A stretch of DNA of 64,000 nucleotides. It comes from Chrysaora quinquecirrha. Taxonomy: Eukaryota; Cnidaria; Scyphozoa; Semaeostomeae; Pelagiidae. The stretch is taken from positions 495,184-559,183 of the forward strand of contig JACTAT010000010.1 of assembly GCA_014526335.1 (NCBI GenBank), in the 5' to 3' direction. Position numbers and translations under genes: made by a program. The notes below the pieces were generated by a model. The model did not search any database. It saw only the letters and a program-made list of their open reading frames with translations, and was not told the origin of the DNA. This document shows, piece by piece, positions 1 through 11,434 of this stretch. Each line of letters starts with the position of its first letter. Position 1 is the first letter of the stretch.

Positions 1-130
1 TCTCGGATTACCGTGGCCACATCATTTCAGCTGAACCGGTTGACCCAATGCTCTGTTCTTAGATAACCGCATTCACTTAGCGCTTGACTGAGCATAATTA
101 GTATCACTTAGGGGTTGACTGAGCACGAAC

Positions 131-400
131 ATTGAAAGACATTTCGAATAGACATTTCGAAAAGACATTTCGAATAGACATTTCGATTAGACAATTTGAA
201 TAGACATTTCGAATACACAAACTGTACGGACAAAACGGAACGGCATTCTGATAGGACATTGTGAAAGATCATTTTGAAAGTGTTATTTGAAAGCACAAAC
301 TGAATGGACAAAATGAAAAGTCATTTCGACAAGCAAAATGAAAAGACGTTTTGATAAGACAATATGAAAAGCCATTCTTCTACAGCAAAGGAATAGGCAA
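131..400. repeat. Degenerate short tandem repeat
   Basis: Many imperfect copies of a unit close to GACATTTCGAATA, about 16-18 bases apart, become weaker towards the right (GACAATTTGAA, GACAAAATGAAA). The apparent reading frame through it is a by-product of the repeat. Confidence 0.75.
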
Positions 401-651
401 ACTGAAAGGATAAAATAAAGGACATTTATGTGAGCAACTTTATCAAACTATCAAATTGTCCTTTCAAATTGTCTTTTCATTTTGCCTTTTAGTTCTAATA
501 TTCATAATACAGCCAACATGAATTGCTATTCGTTTTAGATTTTAATTTTGGCCTAAATCACACTTCATAAATGGGAGGAATGAAGAGGAACGGGGGCGCT
601 TGTTCTGATCTCTTAAGCTTTTATAAGATGATGACTTTGATTGATCATAGT

Positions 652-1790
652 CTATGGATTGATAGGTAGATGGCTTATTGTCGTTAGAGGTCCGCTTACT
701 ATTTCGATCGCGTCCTTAAGAATTTGGATAGGAATTTTATCTGGACCTGGTGACCTCGAGCTCTTTAATCTATTTATTTCATGTTCGACATAACAAACGT
801 CAACTTTCTTAAACTTGAACTTCGGAAAAGATTTGTGTCTCATCAAATCTTTAACGTAAGTTATGGGGTCGTCTTGTGTACTGGCCTTCATTTTGCTTGC
901 TAATTTAGGGCCAATGGTCACAAAATGATCATTGAATGCCTCGGCTATTTCATTGGGGTGATCCAACTTGTGACCATTTGATGTGACAGAATTAACAGGT
1001 ACGCTACTATTAGTTTTATTTAATACCCTGTTTACCACCCTCCACATAGTCTTTGGATTGCCAGAGTTTTCTTCAATTAATTTGTGGTCGTAATCTTCGA
1101 CACAATTTCGAAGTTCACTCGTCACCTTGTTCTTAAGTTTTTTATACTGTGGCCATAGACTTTGATCTTTTTCGGCTCTCTTCTTGACTCGATCACGCTC
1201 TCTCATTAAATTTTTTATCGTGACCGTGATACGAGGTGCATTTCCACTAGAAACTTTCCTATGTTTAAGTGGAGCATGAGCATCAAGAATAGAGCCGAAA
1301 AGATCGTTGAATATTTCTACCATGATGTCAGGGTTACTGGCAGCGGCTTCAAAAGCAAGGTTCCAATCTACAGATGCAAGATCATTCAAAAAAGGTCCTT
1401 GTTGTAATTTGCGAGGCTTCGAGACTCTACCATTTTGGTTCGTCTATTTTTGAGCCTTTTAGCATTAATTTTTCTTTGGATTAAGGCGAGGTAGTGGTCT
1501 CTCATACCTATTTTCAATACCTCCGATCTAAAGATATAGTCTGGGCGATTTGTGGCAATATGATCGATCAACGTTTTTGTCACTCTGGTCAATCCATCCC
1601 TGTTAACAACAGCAATGACTCTTGTGTACTCGTTGATTTGCTGTTCAAGTTGAAACTCGGTGTAGATCGATTTTAGCTCCTTCGCTGGGCCTTTGATTGC
1701 CTTTTTGAAATCGCAATTTGTGTCCCCAAAGAGTACAATTTCCTTCCCTTCTGCATCAAGTTTGGAAAGTACGTTAATGAGAGCTTCCAA
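652..1790 (-). pseudogene. LINE ORF2 fragment: endonuclease end, linker, start of RT
   Basis: This is a broken non-LTR retrotransposon ORF2 read on minus. The 5' part (1790 to about 1386) is the C-terminal half of an APE-type endonuclease: I see GDTNCDF, TLIDHIATNRPDYI and the catalytic-site motif GMRDHYLALIQ, close to the usual SDH. The second part (1389-652) is the basic linker (NLMRERDRVKKRAEKD, PKTMWRVVNRVLN) leading into the start of the reverse transcriptase, SPGPDKIPIQILKDA. The two parts are in different frames, so there is a frameshift near 1386-1410, and the RT palm is missing because similarity stops at about 655. The style fits CR1/L2/jockey-type elements. The clade is inferred; the LINE identity is seen in the motifs. 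Confidence 0.85.
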
Positions 1791-2640
1791 AGATTCTTCA
1801 TCGTTATGTGATGTTTGGGGTCAATACCGACATTAAAGGCGGAAAGCGGGAATGAAAGACTTAACGGTAGGAGTGATCGTTCCTAATTTTAAAAATAGTT
1901 TTAAATTTGGAACACTCTCTCCTCGGGGACTTAATAAACAGTTTTCGTTTTTGTAGATCCACACACAAATAATACTTCTTGTGTTGTTCTTGCTTTGTTT
2001 TTTCCTGTACATCTTGGTTTTGCCTCGTTTTCACTTTTTCAAACTACTTATATTTGTATTTTAGAATTAAACCGTCACTTGATAAAGGGTAATGCTCGAA
2101 ACGTCGTAAAATTCGGCTTTTCTCTTGGTACTGAATCCTTTTAATAAAATTTTATTCTATGTAGGTTATTCGATAGTACCTCACGCTATATTTCAGTTTT
2201 TCCTAATTTTCATTCATTTAATTTTATGCATTTTCATATTACACTTGTGTTTACCTGTGTTCTTCATTTTGTGACTTGTTTTCACCTGTGTTCATCCTTT
2301 ATTTCCTGACCTGTATTCACCTGTGATCATCTGCTCCTGCAGCTGTGTACATTACATTCGTTATTTTTGACAGCTTCTTAAGTCAAGGTCTTCTAACAGA
2401 CAGTTTTGCTTTGTATTGATGCAAAGCTACTTTACCGTATGGCTATTTTATTTCTGCAGTTAAATAATCTGAATGTTCAAAATCTCGAATTAAAAAACTC
2501 CTTTCACAGGATATAGACGGTGAAACTTTAACAGATGGTGTAAATTGTCCTATTCAGCATGCTGAATTTCATGACTGGATTTGACATAGAAATCCACTTC
2601 CATTCAGGTACTGATACAGTTGGTTTAAAACAAGCTGTTT
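1791..2640. other. No gene; possible remnant of a Penelope-like 3' end
   Basis: No coding similarity. At 2071-2108 (plus) TTGATAA, a weak hairpin and CTCGAAACGT resemble a decayed hammerhead-ribozyme core of the kind found in Penelope-like elements. The rest is A+T-rich and unremarkable. Confidence 0.35.
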
Positions 2641-2653
2641 TAAAACAGTTGGT

Positions 2654-3549
2654 TTAAAGCCTGGAAATGACAGGTAGTATAGAGATCGGTCTATAATTTG
2701 ACTTGTCAGCCCTATCTCCATCTTTAAAAATAGGAGTGACTCTAGCTATTTTCAAACAGTCATGAAATAGACTTATTTCCCGTGATGCGTAGAAAAGGAA
2801 AACCAGTGAATTCTCTATGAACGGCATGGCTAGCTTAAGGAAGTAACTAGAGATTGTGTAATCTCCATAGCCTTTCAAGGTTGTTAATTTGGAGATTTCC
2901 CCACTTATATCCCGGACTCCGGCGGATTGAAAGAGAAACTTTTTATTTTTAAAATTCAGCTGATAATCCCCAGAAATCAGTGGATTTGGTGTTGCAGGAA
3001 TTTTTTCAGCAAGATCCTTGCCAACAGAACAGAAGAAATTGTTCATGGTTTCGAAGATTTCATTTTTGTCAGCTATGTTCGTCGTTTAACTGGTCAATTT
3101 TAGTGGTTTTTGACCTTTTGTTTAAGAGTTGATTGATAGTTCTCCAGGACTCCTTTATATTACGCTAAAAATACCGAAAATAGTGATTTTTAAGGGAAAT
3201 ATTAAGCTTATTGACTTTGTTTCTCAATTGCCTATAGCAATTCATAAGTAGCTGAGATTTTTACCTAACGGCGGCCTTTTTTATTTTTGTCTCTGGTTCG
3301 AATAAGTTGCTTCAACTCTGCGTCAACCCAAGGACAGCATTTCTCAGAGACCCGTATATGTCTTATTGGGGAATGCTTATTTACAAGACAAGAGAAGAGA
3401 GTAGTCCAGTCATTAACAAGAACATTTATATCATCTGTTCTGCTGAAGATATTCTCCCAACAGATGCCAGCAACCTGGCTCAAGAATCTATTTTCATCAA
3501 ACGTTTTCATGCTGCAACTGGAAATGACCGTAGACCATGAAATACTCAC
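2654..3549 (-). pseudogene. LINE ORF2 fragment: linker and first RT blocks
   Basis: This continues the element at 3560-4661 on minus. The linker (3549-3265) contains CCPWVDAELKQLIRTRDK, the usual bridge between endonuclease and RT. After a broken stretch (3265-3046) the RT resumes with MNNFFCSVGKDLAEKIP, TLKGYGDYTISSYFLKLA and then FKDGDRADKSNYRPISIL, the conserved RT finger block. Similarity ends at about 2654, so the catalytic YADD block is absent. Several frameshifts separate the parts, so this is a dead copy. Confidence 0.85.
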
Positions 3550-3559
3550 TCGTTGAAAT

Positions 3560-4174
3560 TTAAACTACTCCAGATTTCACTATGTTTCTGGCATCTGTTG
3601 TAGCAATATGATCAATTAAGGTTGAAGTGGTATGGGTGATCCTGGTTGGCTCTCCAATAAGCTGTGTGCGAAACTGAAAAGGCTGTTCAATTGGCTGTTC
3701 AGTTGTGAATTGGCTGCTCAGCTGACTGTTGGCTGAGATCACAGTTTAGTATCACCCAACAAAATAATTTCCTTGTCTTCTTTATCAAAAGTTCCAGGTT
3801 TCCCATTGGGACATCATCCCTCTTCTTATATTTTATTGAGTCCCTGATATATATAGCGACATATATATGCTGCTGATAGCTAGCCACTAGTGCAAGTTGG
3901 GTTTGAAGAGGAAGGGTCCAGCTTTGTCTCGTTTAGAGCTAAAACCCATTTCATTCAGAAGTAACTGAATCTCGTCAAACTTTCTACGGAGTCCGTTTAT
4001 ATTAAGAGAAGCAATCACCATTTCTTTTCTGAATCCAAGTTGCTGATGAGCCAGGCCTGCCTCCAAAGGGGCACCCTCACTTGTATTGTTACCAGTTGGA
4101 GTTAAGCTGTTGATATTAACGTCACCGGAGATATTTTCAATCTCACACAGTTGGGTGTCAGCATCAACAGCCAC
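3560..4174 (-). pseudogene. LINE APE-type endonuclease, broken
   Basis: On minus, 4174-3887 ends a leader and opens the endonuclease with MVIASLNINGLRRKFDEI, the N-terminal strand of CR1/L2-type endonucleases. 3887-3699 gives VAIYIRDSIKYKK, and 3742-3560 gives the late block TRITHTTSTLIDHIATTD. The parts lie in three frames and the middle is missing, so no active endonuclease is encoded. It belongs with the SGNH-domain segment upstream and the RT segment downstream as one roughly 2-kb 5' part of a LINE. Confidence 0.8.
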
Positions 4175-4220
4175 AACCCAAATTACAATTTCGTTAGAAA
4201 AAAATTGTCAATGGTTCTTA

Positions 4221-4661
4221 TTATTTATCGCATTTACCATCTAGGATTGACTCCCCCTGTTTATTTAAATGTATTTTACTTCGATTCAAATGTAGCAAGC
4301 GATAAATATTAGAATGATCAAGATAAAACAATTCGTTTTTGAAGCACAAATCTCTAAGAAGTAAATTTACCTTTAACCTCATTGGTTCATGCTGATCAAA
4401 TCTAGGGATCAAGCCGGATACGTTCACTTCCACCTTTTCTTTCTGCAAGTTCTTAGCCAGCGCTACAATGTCTTCAGCTATTCGTGCCTCTGTCTTGTCT
4501 TTGTTTGAAAGCTCATTTACACCAATGTGGAGAATGACACTGTCAGGTGATCTGTTGATTGAAGGTATTGAATAACTGTACATATCCTCAATGGTCACCC
4601 CGTACAACGTGATGTGCCCTAACGTGGAGGATGTGCAGTATATTGAAGGGTGCCAATACAA
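4221..4661 (-). pseudogene. SGNH/GDSL-hydrolase-like domain of a LINE
   Basis: The minus-strand segment shows TIEDMYSYSIPSINRSPD, then SVILHIGVNELSNKDKTEAR (the G-x-N block III of SGNH hydrolases), GLIPRFDQHEPMRLKVN, FYLDHSNIYRLLHLNRSKI and HLNKQGESILDG, which holds a candidate catalytic His. An esterase-like domain of this type is known in CR1-like LINEs, and the endonuclease of the same element follows directly. The N-terminal catalytic Ser block is not seen because the segment is cut where the repeat island at 4626-4850 begins. Role in the element is unproven. Confidence 0.7.
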
Positions 4662-4850
4662 CGTAGAGGGATATCATCAGTATAATGGAAGGTGCCAATG
4701 CAACGTGGAGGGTTATCACCATGTAAGTGGAGGATGCAGAGTATCGTGGAGGGTTATCATCAGTTTAGTGGAGGGTTATGATTTGCAAGGTGGAGAGATA
4801 TTATCATGTAACTGGAGGATGCCAATGCAACGTGGACATTTACATATTAA
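4626..4850. repeat. GGAGGGTTATCATC repeat island, first locus
   Basis: Imperfect units contain GTGGAGGGTTATCATCA, GGTGCCAATGCAACGTGG and GTAAGTGGAGGATGC in varying order. The same family recurs at 6882-7076. It abuts the SGNH segment of one LINE. Confidence 0.8.
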
Positions 4851-4929
4851 CTTATTTAGGCACGGTAGCCCCTTCAACCCATTAGAACTGCTTTTCAGGG
4901 GGCCGTGACATATAAATTAAGCTACTGAC

Positions 4930-5919
4930 CAGAAGATTTTTGTAATTATTCAAATTTTGTTGTTAAATTTTTTCTTAAATATGGCAATAGAGGGTGCCTC
5001 TTTTAAATCCTGTTCAAGTTGATTCCAGAGCATAGCTCCTCGAAAAGATATAGCAGTTTGCTCGTTGTCAGTTTTCCTTAATGTAAGATCAGTTTTGGTG
5101 TTTCTCAATGTTCTGTCATTTCGCGTTGCATTTCTGACGAATAAGTTAGAGAGGTACTCAGGTGCAAGACCTTGTATCGATTTGTACATGGTAGTTGCTG
5201 TTTCACTTTCAATAATATCATTTATACTAGGCCATTTTTAACTAGCTATTTAAGGAATGGCTGGAGTATCAAATTCACGGTTTGTAACAAATCTAGCAGC
5301 TCTGTTTTGCAACTTTTGCAAGGTCAACAGTCTGGTCACCCCACAGCTCCCCCTACCGAACAGCAATACCGAAAGTGCGGCTTAACTATCCCCCGATAAA
5401 CTTTGCTCAGAGAATTTTCAGGTAAATACTTTCCATAATATTTCAAAAATCCGATTGCTCGAGACACTTTAGCCCAAATACCATTCATGTGATCTTCCCA
5501 AGTTAAGTTCCGATCAATTATGACCCCCAAGTAGTTTGTTTTTTCTACGTTTTCAAATCGAGAATCGCCAATAAAAAACTGAGGATGACTAACGATATTC
5601 TTTTTGGATGAGAACCAACAATCATTGTGATAGTTTTAAGGACATTAAGAGCCAATTTATTAGCATGCAACCATTGCTTCAAACAAGTTATTTCGCTATT
5701 CAGAGTTTCATTTATGACATTTAAGCAAGTGGAAGAATACGAAATACTGGTATCATCGGCGACATAGTGACTTTACCATTTTCAAGGCAAAGGGAGGTCG
5801 TTTATGTAAATTAGAAACAAAAGAGGGCCAAGACAGGAACCCTGCTGCACACCACAAACAACATCTTCAGTTTTGACAGACACATCATTAACTTTGCAGA
5901 ATTGCTTTCTGTTTGTTCA
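4930..5919 (-). pseudogene. LINE RT, second half and 3' end
   Basis: Reading down on minus: [17 protein letters not shown] (RT block with the PQG-like turn), then ADDTSISYSS near 5770-5740 (the catalytic YADD block, with one extra residue and a frame change), then MGVIIDRNLTWEDHMNGI and VYRGIVKPHFRYC (thumb). Last is the typical LINE 3' end MYKSIQGLAPEYLSNLF...FRGAMLWNQL (5189-4950). At least three frame changes break it. It is the 3' half of the same RT as 6587-6850; a foldback element sits between them. Confidence 0.85.
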
Positions 5920-6586
5920 CGCTAGCGAATCTATAATCACTACTGTGGTGGATAATCACTACTGTGGTGGTACTATTTGCGTACTGTGGTGGTAGTTTCT
6001 GCGTACTGTGGTGGATAATCACTACTTGTGGTGGTTTACTATGCTTGCGGTGGTGGCAGTTTTGGCTTACTGTGGTGGATAATCACTACTTGTGGTGGTT
6101 TACTATGCTTGCGGTGGTGGCAGTTTTGGCGTACTGTGGTGGATAATCACTACTTGTGGTGGTTTACTATGCTTGCGGTGGTGGCAGTTTTGGCGTACTG
6201 TGATGGATTTTGTGGTTTTTTCTTGCTTGATCTATAGAGTTTTGCTATGATTTCGTATTCACCACATAAAGCATTATAACCCACCACAAGTAGTGATTAT
6301 CCACCACAGCACGCAAAAACTACCACCACAGTACGCAAATAATACCACCACAGTAGTGATTATCCACCACAGTACTCCAAAACTGCCACCACCGCAAGCA
6401 TAGTAAACCACCACAAGTAGTGATTATCCACCACAGTAAGCCAAAACTGCCACCACCGCAAGCATAGTAAACCACCACAAGTAGTGATTATCCTCCACAG
6501 TACGCAGAAACTACCACCACAGTACGCAAATAGTACCACCACAGTAGTGATTATCCACCACAGTAGTGATTATAGATTCGCTAGCG
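5920..6586. mobile_element. Foldback element with inner repeats, inserted in a LINE RT
   Basis: Two arms of about 300 bases are reverse complements. The left starts CGCTAGCGAATCTATAATC and the right ends GATTATAGATTCGCTAGCG. Each arm contains direct repeats. On the left the motif GGATAATCACTACTTGTGG recurs at 6013, 6077 and 6141, a 64-base period. The centre (about 6225-6270) is short. CGCTAGCG is itself a palindrome, so it could be an 8-bp target duplication or part of the terminal repeat. No protein is encoded; reading frames across it come from the repeats. Confidence 0.85.
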
Positions 6587-6850
6587 TGTAGTTGGGTAAG
6601 TTGAAAACCAAGAGGGTTCAAAATCATCAACCCCATATTTTGTCAACTTTTCAAGTAAGATGTCGTGGTCTACAGTATCAAATGCCATTTTCAAGTCGCT
6701 AAATATGTTGGCGGTGTATCTCCCATTGTCCATGTTTAGATACCAATCATCTGTACTTTTAAGAATACAAGTAACAACTGAATGGAGTGGTTTGAGAATA
6801 GAAGATTGTTTTTGTCCAAATACTTGTAGAGGTGGTTATGAATAAGTTTT
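6587..6850 (-). pseudogene. LINE RT, central block
   Basis: Minus-strand translation gives DLKMAFDTVDHDILLEK and LTKYGVDDFEPSWFS. This is RT motif A with its catalytic Asp followed by the usual tyrosine-glycine turn. It joins 5919-4930 if the foldback is ignored. Upstream of 6850 similarity is lost where the second repeat island begins. Confidence 0.8.
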
Positions 6851-6881
6851 TCTAAGATCCTTGCTAAGACAGGGAGAACAG

Positions 6882-7076
6882 ATATGGAGGGTTATCATCA
6901 TGAAAGTGGAGGATGCGGAGTATCGTGGAGGGTTATCATCAGTATAGTGGAGGGATATCTTCAGTACAGCGGAGGGTGCCAATGCAACGTGGAGGTTTAT
7001 CATCATGAAAGTGGAGGATGTGGAGTATCGTGGAGGGTTATCATCAGTATAGTGGAGGGTTGCGACAAATACTAAA
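6882..7076. repeat. GGAGGGTTATCATC repeat island, second locus
   Basis: Same unit family as 4626-4850: GTGGAGGGTTATCATCA, GTGCCAATGCAACGTGGAGG and GAAAGTGGAGGATG(C/T)GGAGT. Two halves of about 100 bases are nearly identical. It again sits in LINE debris. Confidence 0.8.
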
Positions 7077-7701
7077 ATGTTGCATGGGTTTTTGACGAAA
7101 CGCCTAGGCCAGCCCGAAGCGGATGCCGAGTAGATGCAGCAAATGTTTTGTTTGAGAAATAGGTAAAGCAACTCACTTCAAATCCAAAAAATTTGAATAC
7201 TTCGTTCCCAGCCTTGTAAGTTATTATCCCCAAGGATCGAAACTTAGTTGGATACGAAAGAAAGGCATTTCATAATTTCAAATCAATAAGCACAGTGTGC
7301 AAGAGCCCATGGCAAGAACAGCAAGTCTAACGAATCGTTTAAAAGGGCAGGCTTTTTCAGTTTGTAAAATGAATGCCTTTTCCTGGGCTGTTGATGTTCA
7401 ATCAAATTTTCGAAGGCAAGGGAAGTGAGACTGAGAATGTGTGTTTCTTGTCATTGAGGCTGATCATTGAAGCAGTCAAGCATGAAAAGGGTTGTCAAAA
7501 AGTTGAACCTCTCAATAAAAAATCATTGCATTACGCACACGTATAAAGGGATATGGTGGAAAATCTCGCATGCTTCCTTAAACATAGAAGTTGCGAAATT
7601 TTCGACCACTTCAAAGTTCAATGTTTTCAGAACAATTATTATTAGCGAGATTTCTAGTACTTCATGCTACCCGAGAGGTTCCAACAGTTTCCAGCTCGTC
7701 T
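7077..7701. other. No recognisable gene
   Basis: Unique-looking sequence between LINE fragments. I see no domain, splice pattern or clear repeat. Confidence 0.5.
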
Positions 7702-8260
7702 TCACGGTTCCATGATCATGGCTGCAGTTATGCAGATAAGCTGCCTCTTTGTCTGCGGCCAGAGGCTCTGCTTGTTTTTCACTTCAATTTTTTCGATTGA
7801 GTGCAGTACGGCCGTCAAGGACCGCCGATGCAGCCTTGGATACTGAGGGAGGCAGCAAATATCGCTGTACTTTGATTTGTTTTGCGCACTGGAGAATCTC
7901 TTAATGCTTGGTTTGGGACCAATAACAACAGCCTGAGTTTTGAGGACATTCAAAGAAAGTTTATTATTTTGCAGCCATTGATTCAGAAGATTCAATTCAT
8001 TATTTAGAGTTTGATTAATGTCTGCAAGATTTGGAGAGGAGTAAGAAATGCTAGTGTCATGGTTTGCGTTCATTACGTTAGCATTACGTTACATTACGTT
8101 TTTTCAGAGAAAGTGGAAGGTCATTGATATAAATAAAAAACAAAACAGGACCAAGACAGGAACCCTGGGGAACACCACACCGAATATCATCAGTATCCTT
8201 CCCCTATGGTCCGTGAAAACAAAGGACAGAGTGTCTCTCTAACTCTCCTTTATTCTTTCA
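7702..8260 (-). pseudogene. LINE RT fragment with a lost catalytic motif
   Basis: On minus, around 8200-8100 a damaged RT block (PRVPVLVLFCF, out of frame) precedes DTSISYSSPNLADINQTLN and NQWLQNNKLSLNVLKTQAVV. This is the RT palm/thumb junction of a CR1/L2-like element. The residues expected to be Y-A-D-D before TSISYSS read NANHD, so the catalytic aspartates are gone. Similarity stops near 7850. A short ATTACGTT repeat (8078-8100) interrupts it. Confidence 0.8.
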
Positions 8261-8640
8261 TGGAATGGTGGACCTTAGGAGAAGGGAACTGAGAAATGTA
8301 CTTGGGCAAGTCTATTGGGGAAAATTTTTGGGAAATCTTTGAGACAGTTTGATTAATAAAGTAGAGAAAAGAATGAAGAAATTTTTAGAACTCGGCCCCA
8401 AAAACTTTTCTTTACGAAAATGTCGGACATACAAATGATAACAACCTGTTATTCACTTCCAATGTGATTTTCTGAAATTTTCATAGTAACCATGTAATCA
8501 AAAACTATTTCATACATTCATTCATTCATAAATAATATAAATCAACGATTCAGAACATCATATTGAATAGTCTCATAGGTCATTGTTGTACACAAAGACA
8601 GGACAATTGAATTGCATCTTACTGTTAGTTTTACAGTAGT
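8261..8640. other. No recognisable gene
   Basis: A+T-rich spacer between two LINE pieces; no feature is supported. Confidence 0.5.
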
Positions 8641-8859
8641 GACAAGTGCACTTATTTACACTAACATTAAACAACATCGAAGATTGCATCCAACTCATCA
8701 TTTGTTACCGAATGAGCACGCGCATTTATTATTTAGAAACCACATTTTATAAGGCTTTTGAACTGTTTGTTGTTTCGGGCAGACTTTATTTCAGCTGGAA
8801 GGGAATTCCAAATTTTTGGCCCTTGGAAACTTAAGGATTCAATGCCATAGTTAGTTGTT

Positions 8860-10200
8860 CGGACCTTCGGAATATGTAACAGATTAGTTATCCGAAGATC
8901 ATGGTTCACATCTTTTCTAGAAAATGATCTTGCATAAACAATGGATTCAGATTGTTTAGGGTTTTATAGATTTCAAACGCAAGGAGTCTTATTGTTTGAA
9001 CATGGATTGTTGTCTCTTTAGATTTAGCAAGCAACATCTCATATGATGATGTATAATCAGAGTAAGCTAGTCGTAATGCTCTTTCATTGATCTTTTCTAA
9101 CTTGTGTTGACTACCCTTGCTGCATAGCATCCACATCAACGGACAATAGTTAAAGTGGCATAGTATGAATGAGTTGATAATTTTCTCTTTCACCCATATA
9201 TTTTGCAAGTCGTTTAAGGGAGTTTAACTGTTTAGCAGCCTTCTTACAAATCTTATCAACATCTTATCAAATTTTAAATTATTATCTATATCAACACCGA
9301 GCAAAGTTACCGTATTATCTATTTTTATTTTAAAGTTGCTATTAAATTGCAAGTGATCGAGTTGCTGATCTTTATTTCCAATAGCAATTGCTTGAAAGTT
9401 TGAGGTATTTGCAGTCATCTGATTTTCCTTAATCCAATTAATGCATGTATTAGTGTTAATTTTTATTAGTTGTAGTAGGCTGTTTGTATCAGTGGCAGTG
9501 ATTGATATGGTGTTGTCATCAGCGAAATTACAGAGATCCCTCGTTTAAACTATAGAATATATCATTGATGAAAATGTTGAAAAGTAGAGGTCCTAGAATC
9601 GAGCCTTGTGGTACACCTAGTTGCCCCAATCACTGCAGCGTCCTTTCACTTTAACCTTTTGCTTCCGTTCAGAGAGATAGCTTTTTATAAGTAGGAGAGA
9701 TTTTTGTCTCACACCATAGGCGTGAATTTTTGCTATAAGAAGATTCTAAGGTAAGGCCTTAGAGAGATCCATTAACACAGCACCAATTTGTTGATTATTT
9801 TCAATTGCAAATATCAAGTCTTCTATTAGCCTAAATAGTGCATGCTGTGAGGAAAAATGTTTTCTATAGGCACAAAGATATCTTGAAAATTTTTTCTCAA
9901 AGAATGATAAGAGTTGAAGCTAAATGGCTTTTTCGAAAATGTCGTCAGCAAACTAATTGGACGGTAGTTTTACTTGCTAAAAGGGTCTTTCTTCTTATAT
10001 ACTGATGTAACTATAGCCTTTTTTAGCGATCTTGGGAAGACCCCTTGAAGAATACACTTATTTCGACTGAAATTTTCACAAATTTTGAATTTATCATGTC
10101 ACTACCAGAAGCATTTTTATGATTAAGGTTTGTAATTATGTGCTGAAGAGCTTCTATCGGTATTTGCTCAAAGTTTAGAAAAGAATTATTGGTCTAGCAG
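8860..10200 (-). pseudogene. LINE RT, different family, most of the domain
   Basis: Reading down on minus, an RT finger part near 10000-9950 (KKDPFSK...NYRPIS) and a motif A region near 9760 (LSKA) are damaged. Next come the QGSILGPLLFNIFIND-like block near 9610-9550 and FADDNTISITATD at about 9530-9490, an intact catalytic FADD. The thumb follows (QAIAIGNK...LGVDIDNNLKF, 9418-9224), and the 3' end (FILCHFNYCPLMWMLCSKGS, EIYKTLNNLNPLFM, 9208-8906). Several stops and frameshifts. The CHFNYCPL end differs from the two LINEs to the left, so this is a separate family. Confidence 0.85.
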
Positions 10201-10298
10201 GATTTGATTTTTCTCGCACTTAAATGCGTTTGAAAATGCAAATGCCTTATTATAATTCTCTTATTGACAAATCCTCCTTACTTATAGAAGAAACGTTT

Positions 10299-11270
10299 TC
10301 ATGTTTTCATTCGGTTGCAAACGTGGCGGAACCGGCAAGGCTGGTAAAGGCATGGGAGGCCTCTATTGAAGTTGTGGCATATTCCGTCCCTTCTAGCATC
10401 AACTCCCTCGTTATTTCTTAAGGGTCCATTGTTAAAAAGAGCATAATCTTTTACTAATTGTGTCTGATTAACAGTAGAAACAGGCATCCATAGTTGTTGA
10501 TGAATAAGACCCCACGAGAGGGTTTTATCGTTAGCTGCCTTATAAGGAAATTTGTAATCATACAAGAGCCAAACTAGCGAATTATGATACTTGGCGGCAT
10601 AGCCAATTATGTCTAAATACTCTACCAACTCCCGAGCACGTGCTGGGAACTTATCAACGACAATTTTGATATATACAAGAAAAGCAGTGGTCCATTCGTT
10701 CATGTCCTTGATCTGTTTTGGTGTACAATACGCTTCGTTAGTTGCAATTCAAAATTCGGTCCAAGGACCGCAGACAGGTTTCCATTGGTCTCGTTGGCCG
10801 CAATGTGATGTAAATTTTTTGGTAAAAGTTTAGAAAGGTCAAAAAACTCACCTTTTTGAAATTATTTTTCGTAGGCTGGGGAGATCTCTGGGGTGAAACC
10901 ACCGTCGACGGCAGTGAGTGTTCTGGTTTGATTTGCTTGCCCCGGAACAGATGCCATTCCAATGCTCTCCAGATTCGCCAATGTTGGTGTTGTAGCGGTC
11001 TGCCCCAAGCCCAAGTCGACAGCGGCTTTCGCAGCCTGGCTTGCAACAGTTGCAAGTTTCTCTCCCACCGTCTTCTGAATCATACCACGGATTTCTTCCA
11101 TCTGACCTCTATTCAAGGTGACACCAGGATCGTTGTCGTTCTGGCTCTCTGCGGTCCCCTCGGTTTCTTCCACTGACTCTGCAGTCTGATTTGGACGAGA
11201 ACTTGCGGTGCTGGCCACAGTAGCCGATCTTTTACTTCGCCTTGCTGCATTAGATTTCTGCTTAGGCATA
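10299..11270 (-). pseudogene. DIRS-like Gag with zinc-knuckle-like end
   Basis: The N-terminal part (11270 to about 10862) starts MPKQKSNAARRSKRSATVAS, a basic Ser/Thr/Glu-rich leader; the ATG at 11268-11270 opens it. A consensus-like donor, AAG|GTGAGT, lies near 10850 on minus, so an intron or decayed join separates it from the second part (10703-10299). The second part has EWTTAFLVYIKIVVDKFP, the W-L-x-YD core (LVWLLYDYKFPYKAA), and the Cys/His cluster GICHNFNRGLPCLYQPCRFR plus HVC. That arrangement is typical of DIRS-type and related Gag proteins. No RT follows downstream on minus, so only the gag remains. The frame just after the junction contains a stop. Confidence 0.75.
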
Positions 11271-11434
11271 ATTTTGCGCAAGAACACAAAAAATAACTTT
11301 ATCGTTTGAGAGACTCTGGATTTCCGCGAGGAGATCTCAGTTGAGTGAGGGATCAACAGGGAGTTATCTTTTTTAAAAGAGTTTGATTGACATGTTGACA
11401 TGCAGGGCGCAGGGCGTGTGCACCTCAGATTCAC

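Noticed and set aside
131..400. CRISPR-like array
   Set aside because: Units are short and degenerate without regular spacers, in an animal genome.
5964..6542. Trp/Gly/Leu-rich frames on both strands
   Set aside because: They are translations of the foldback arms and mirror each other on the two strands.
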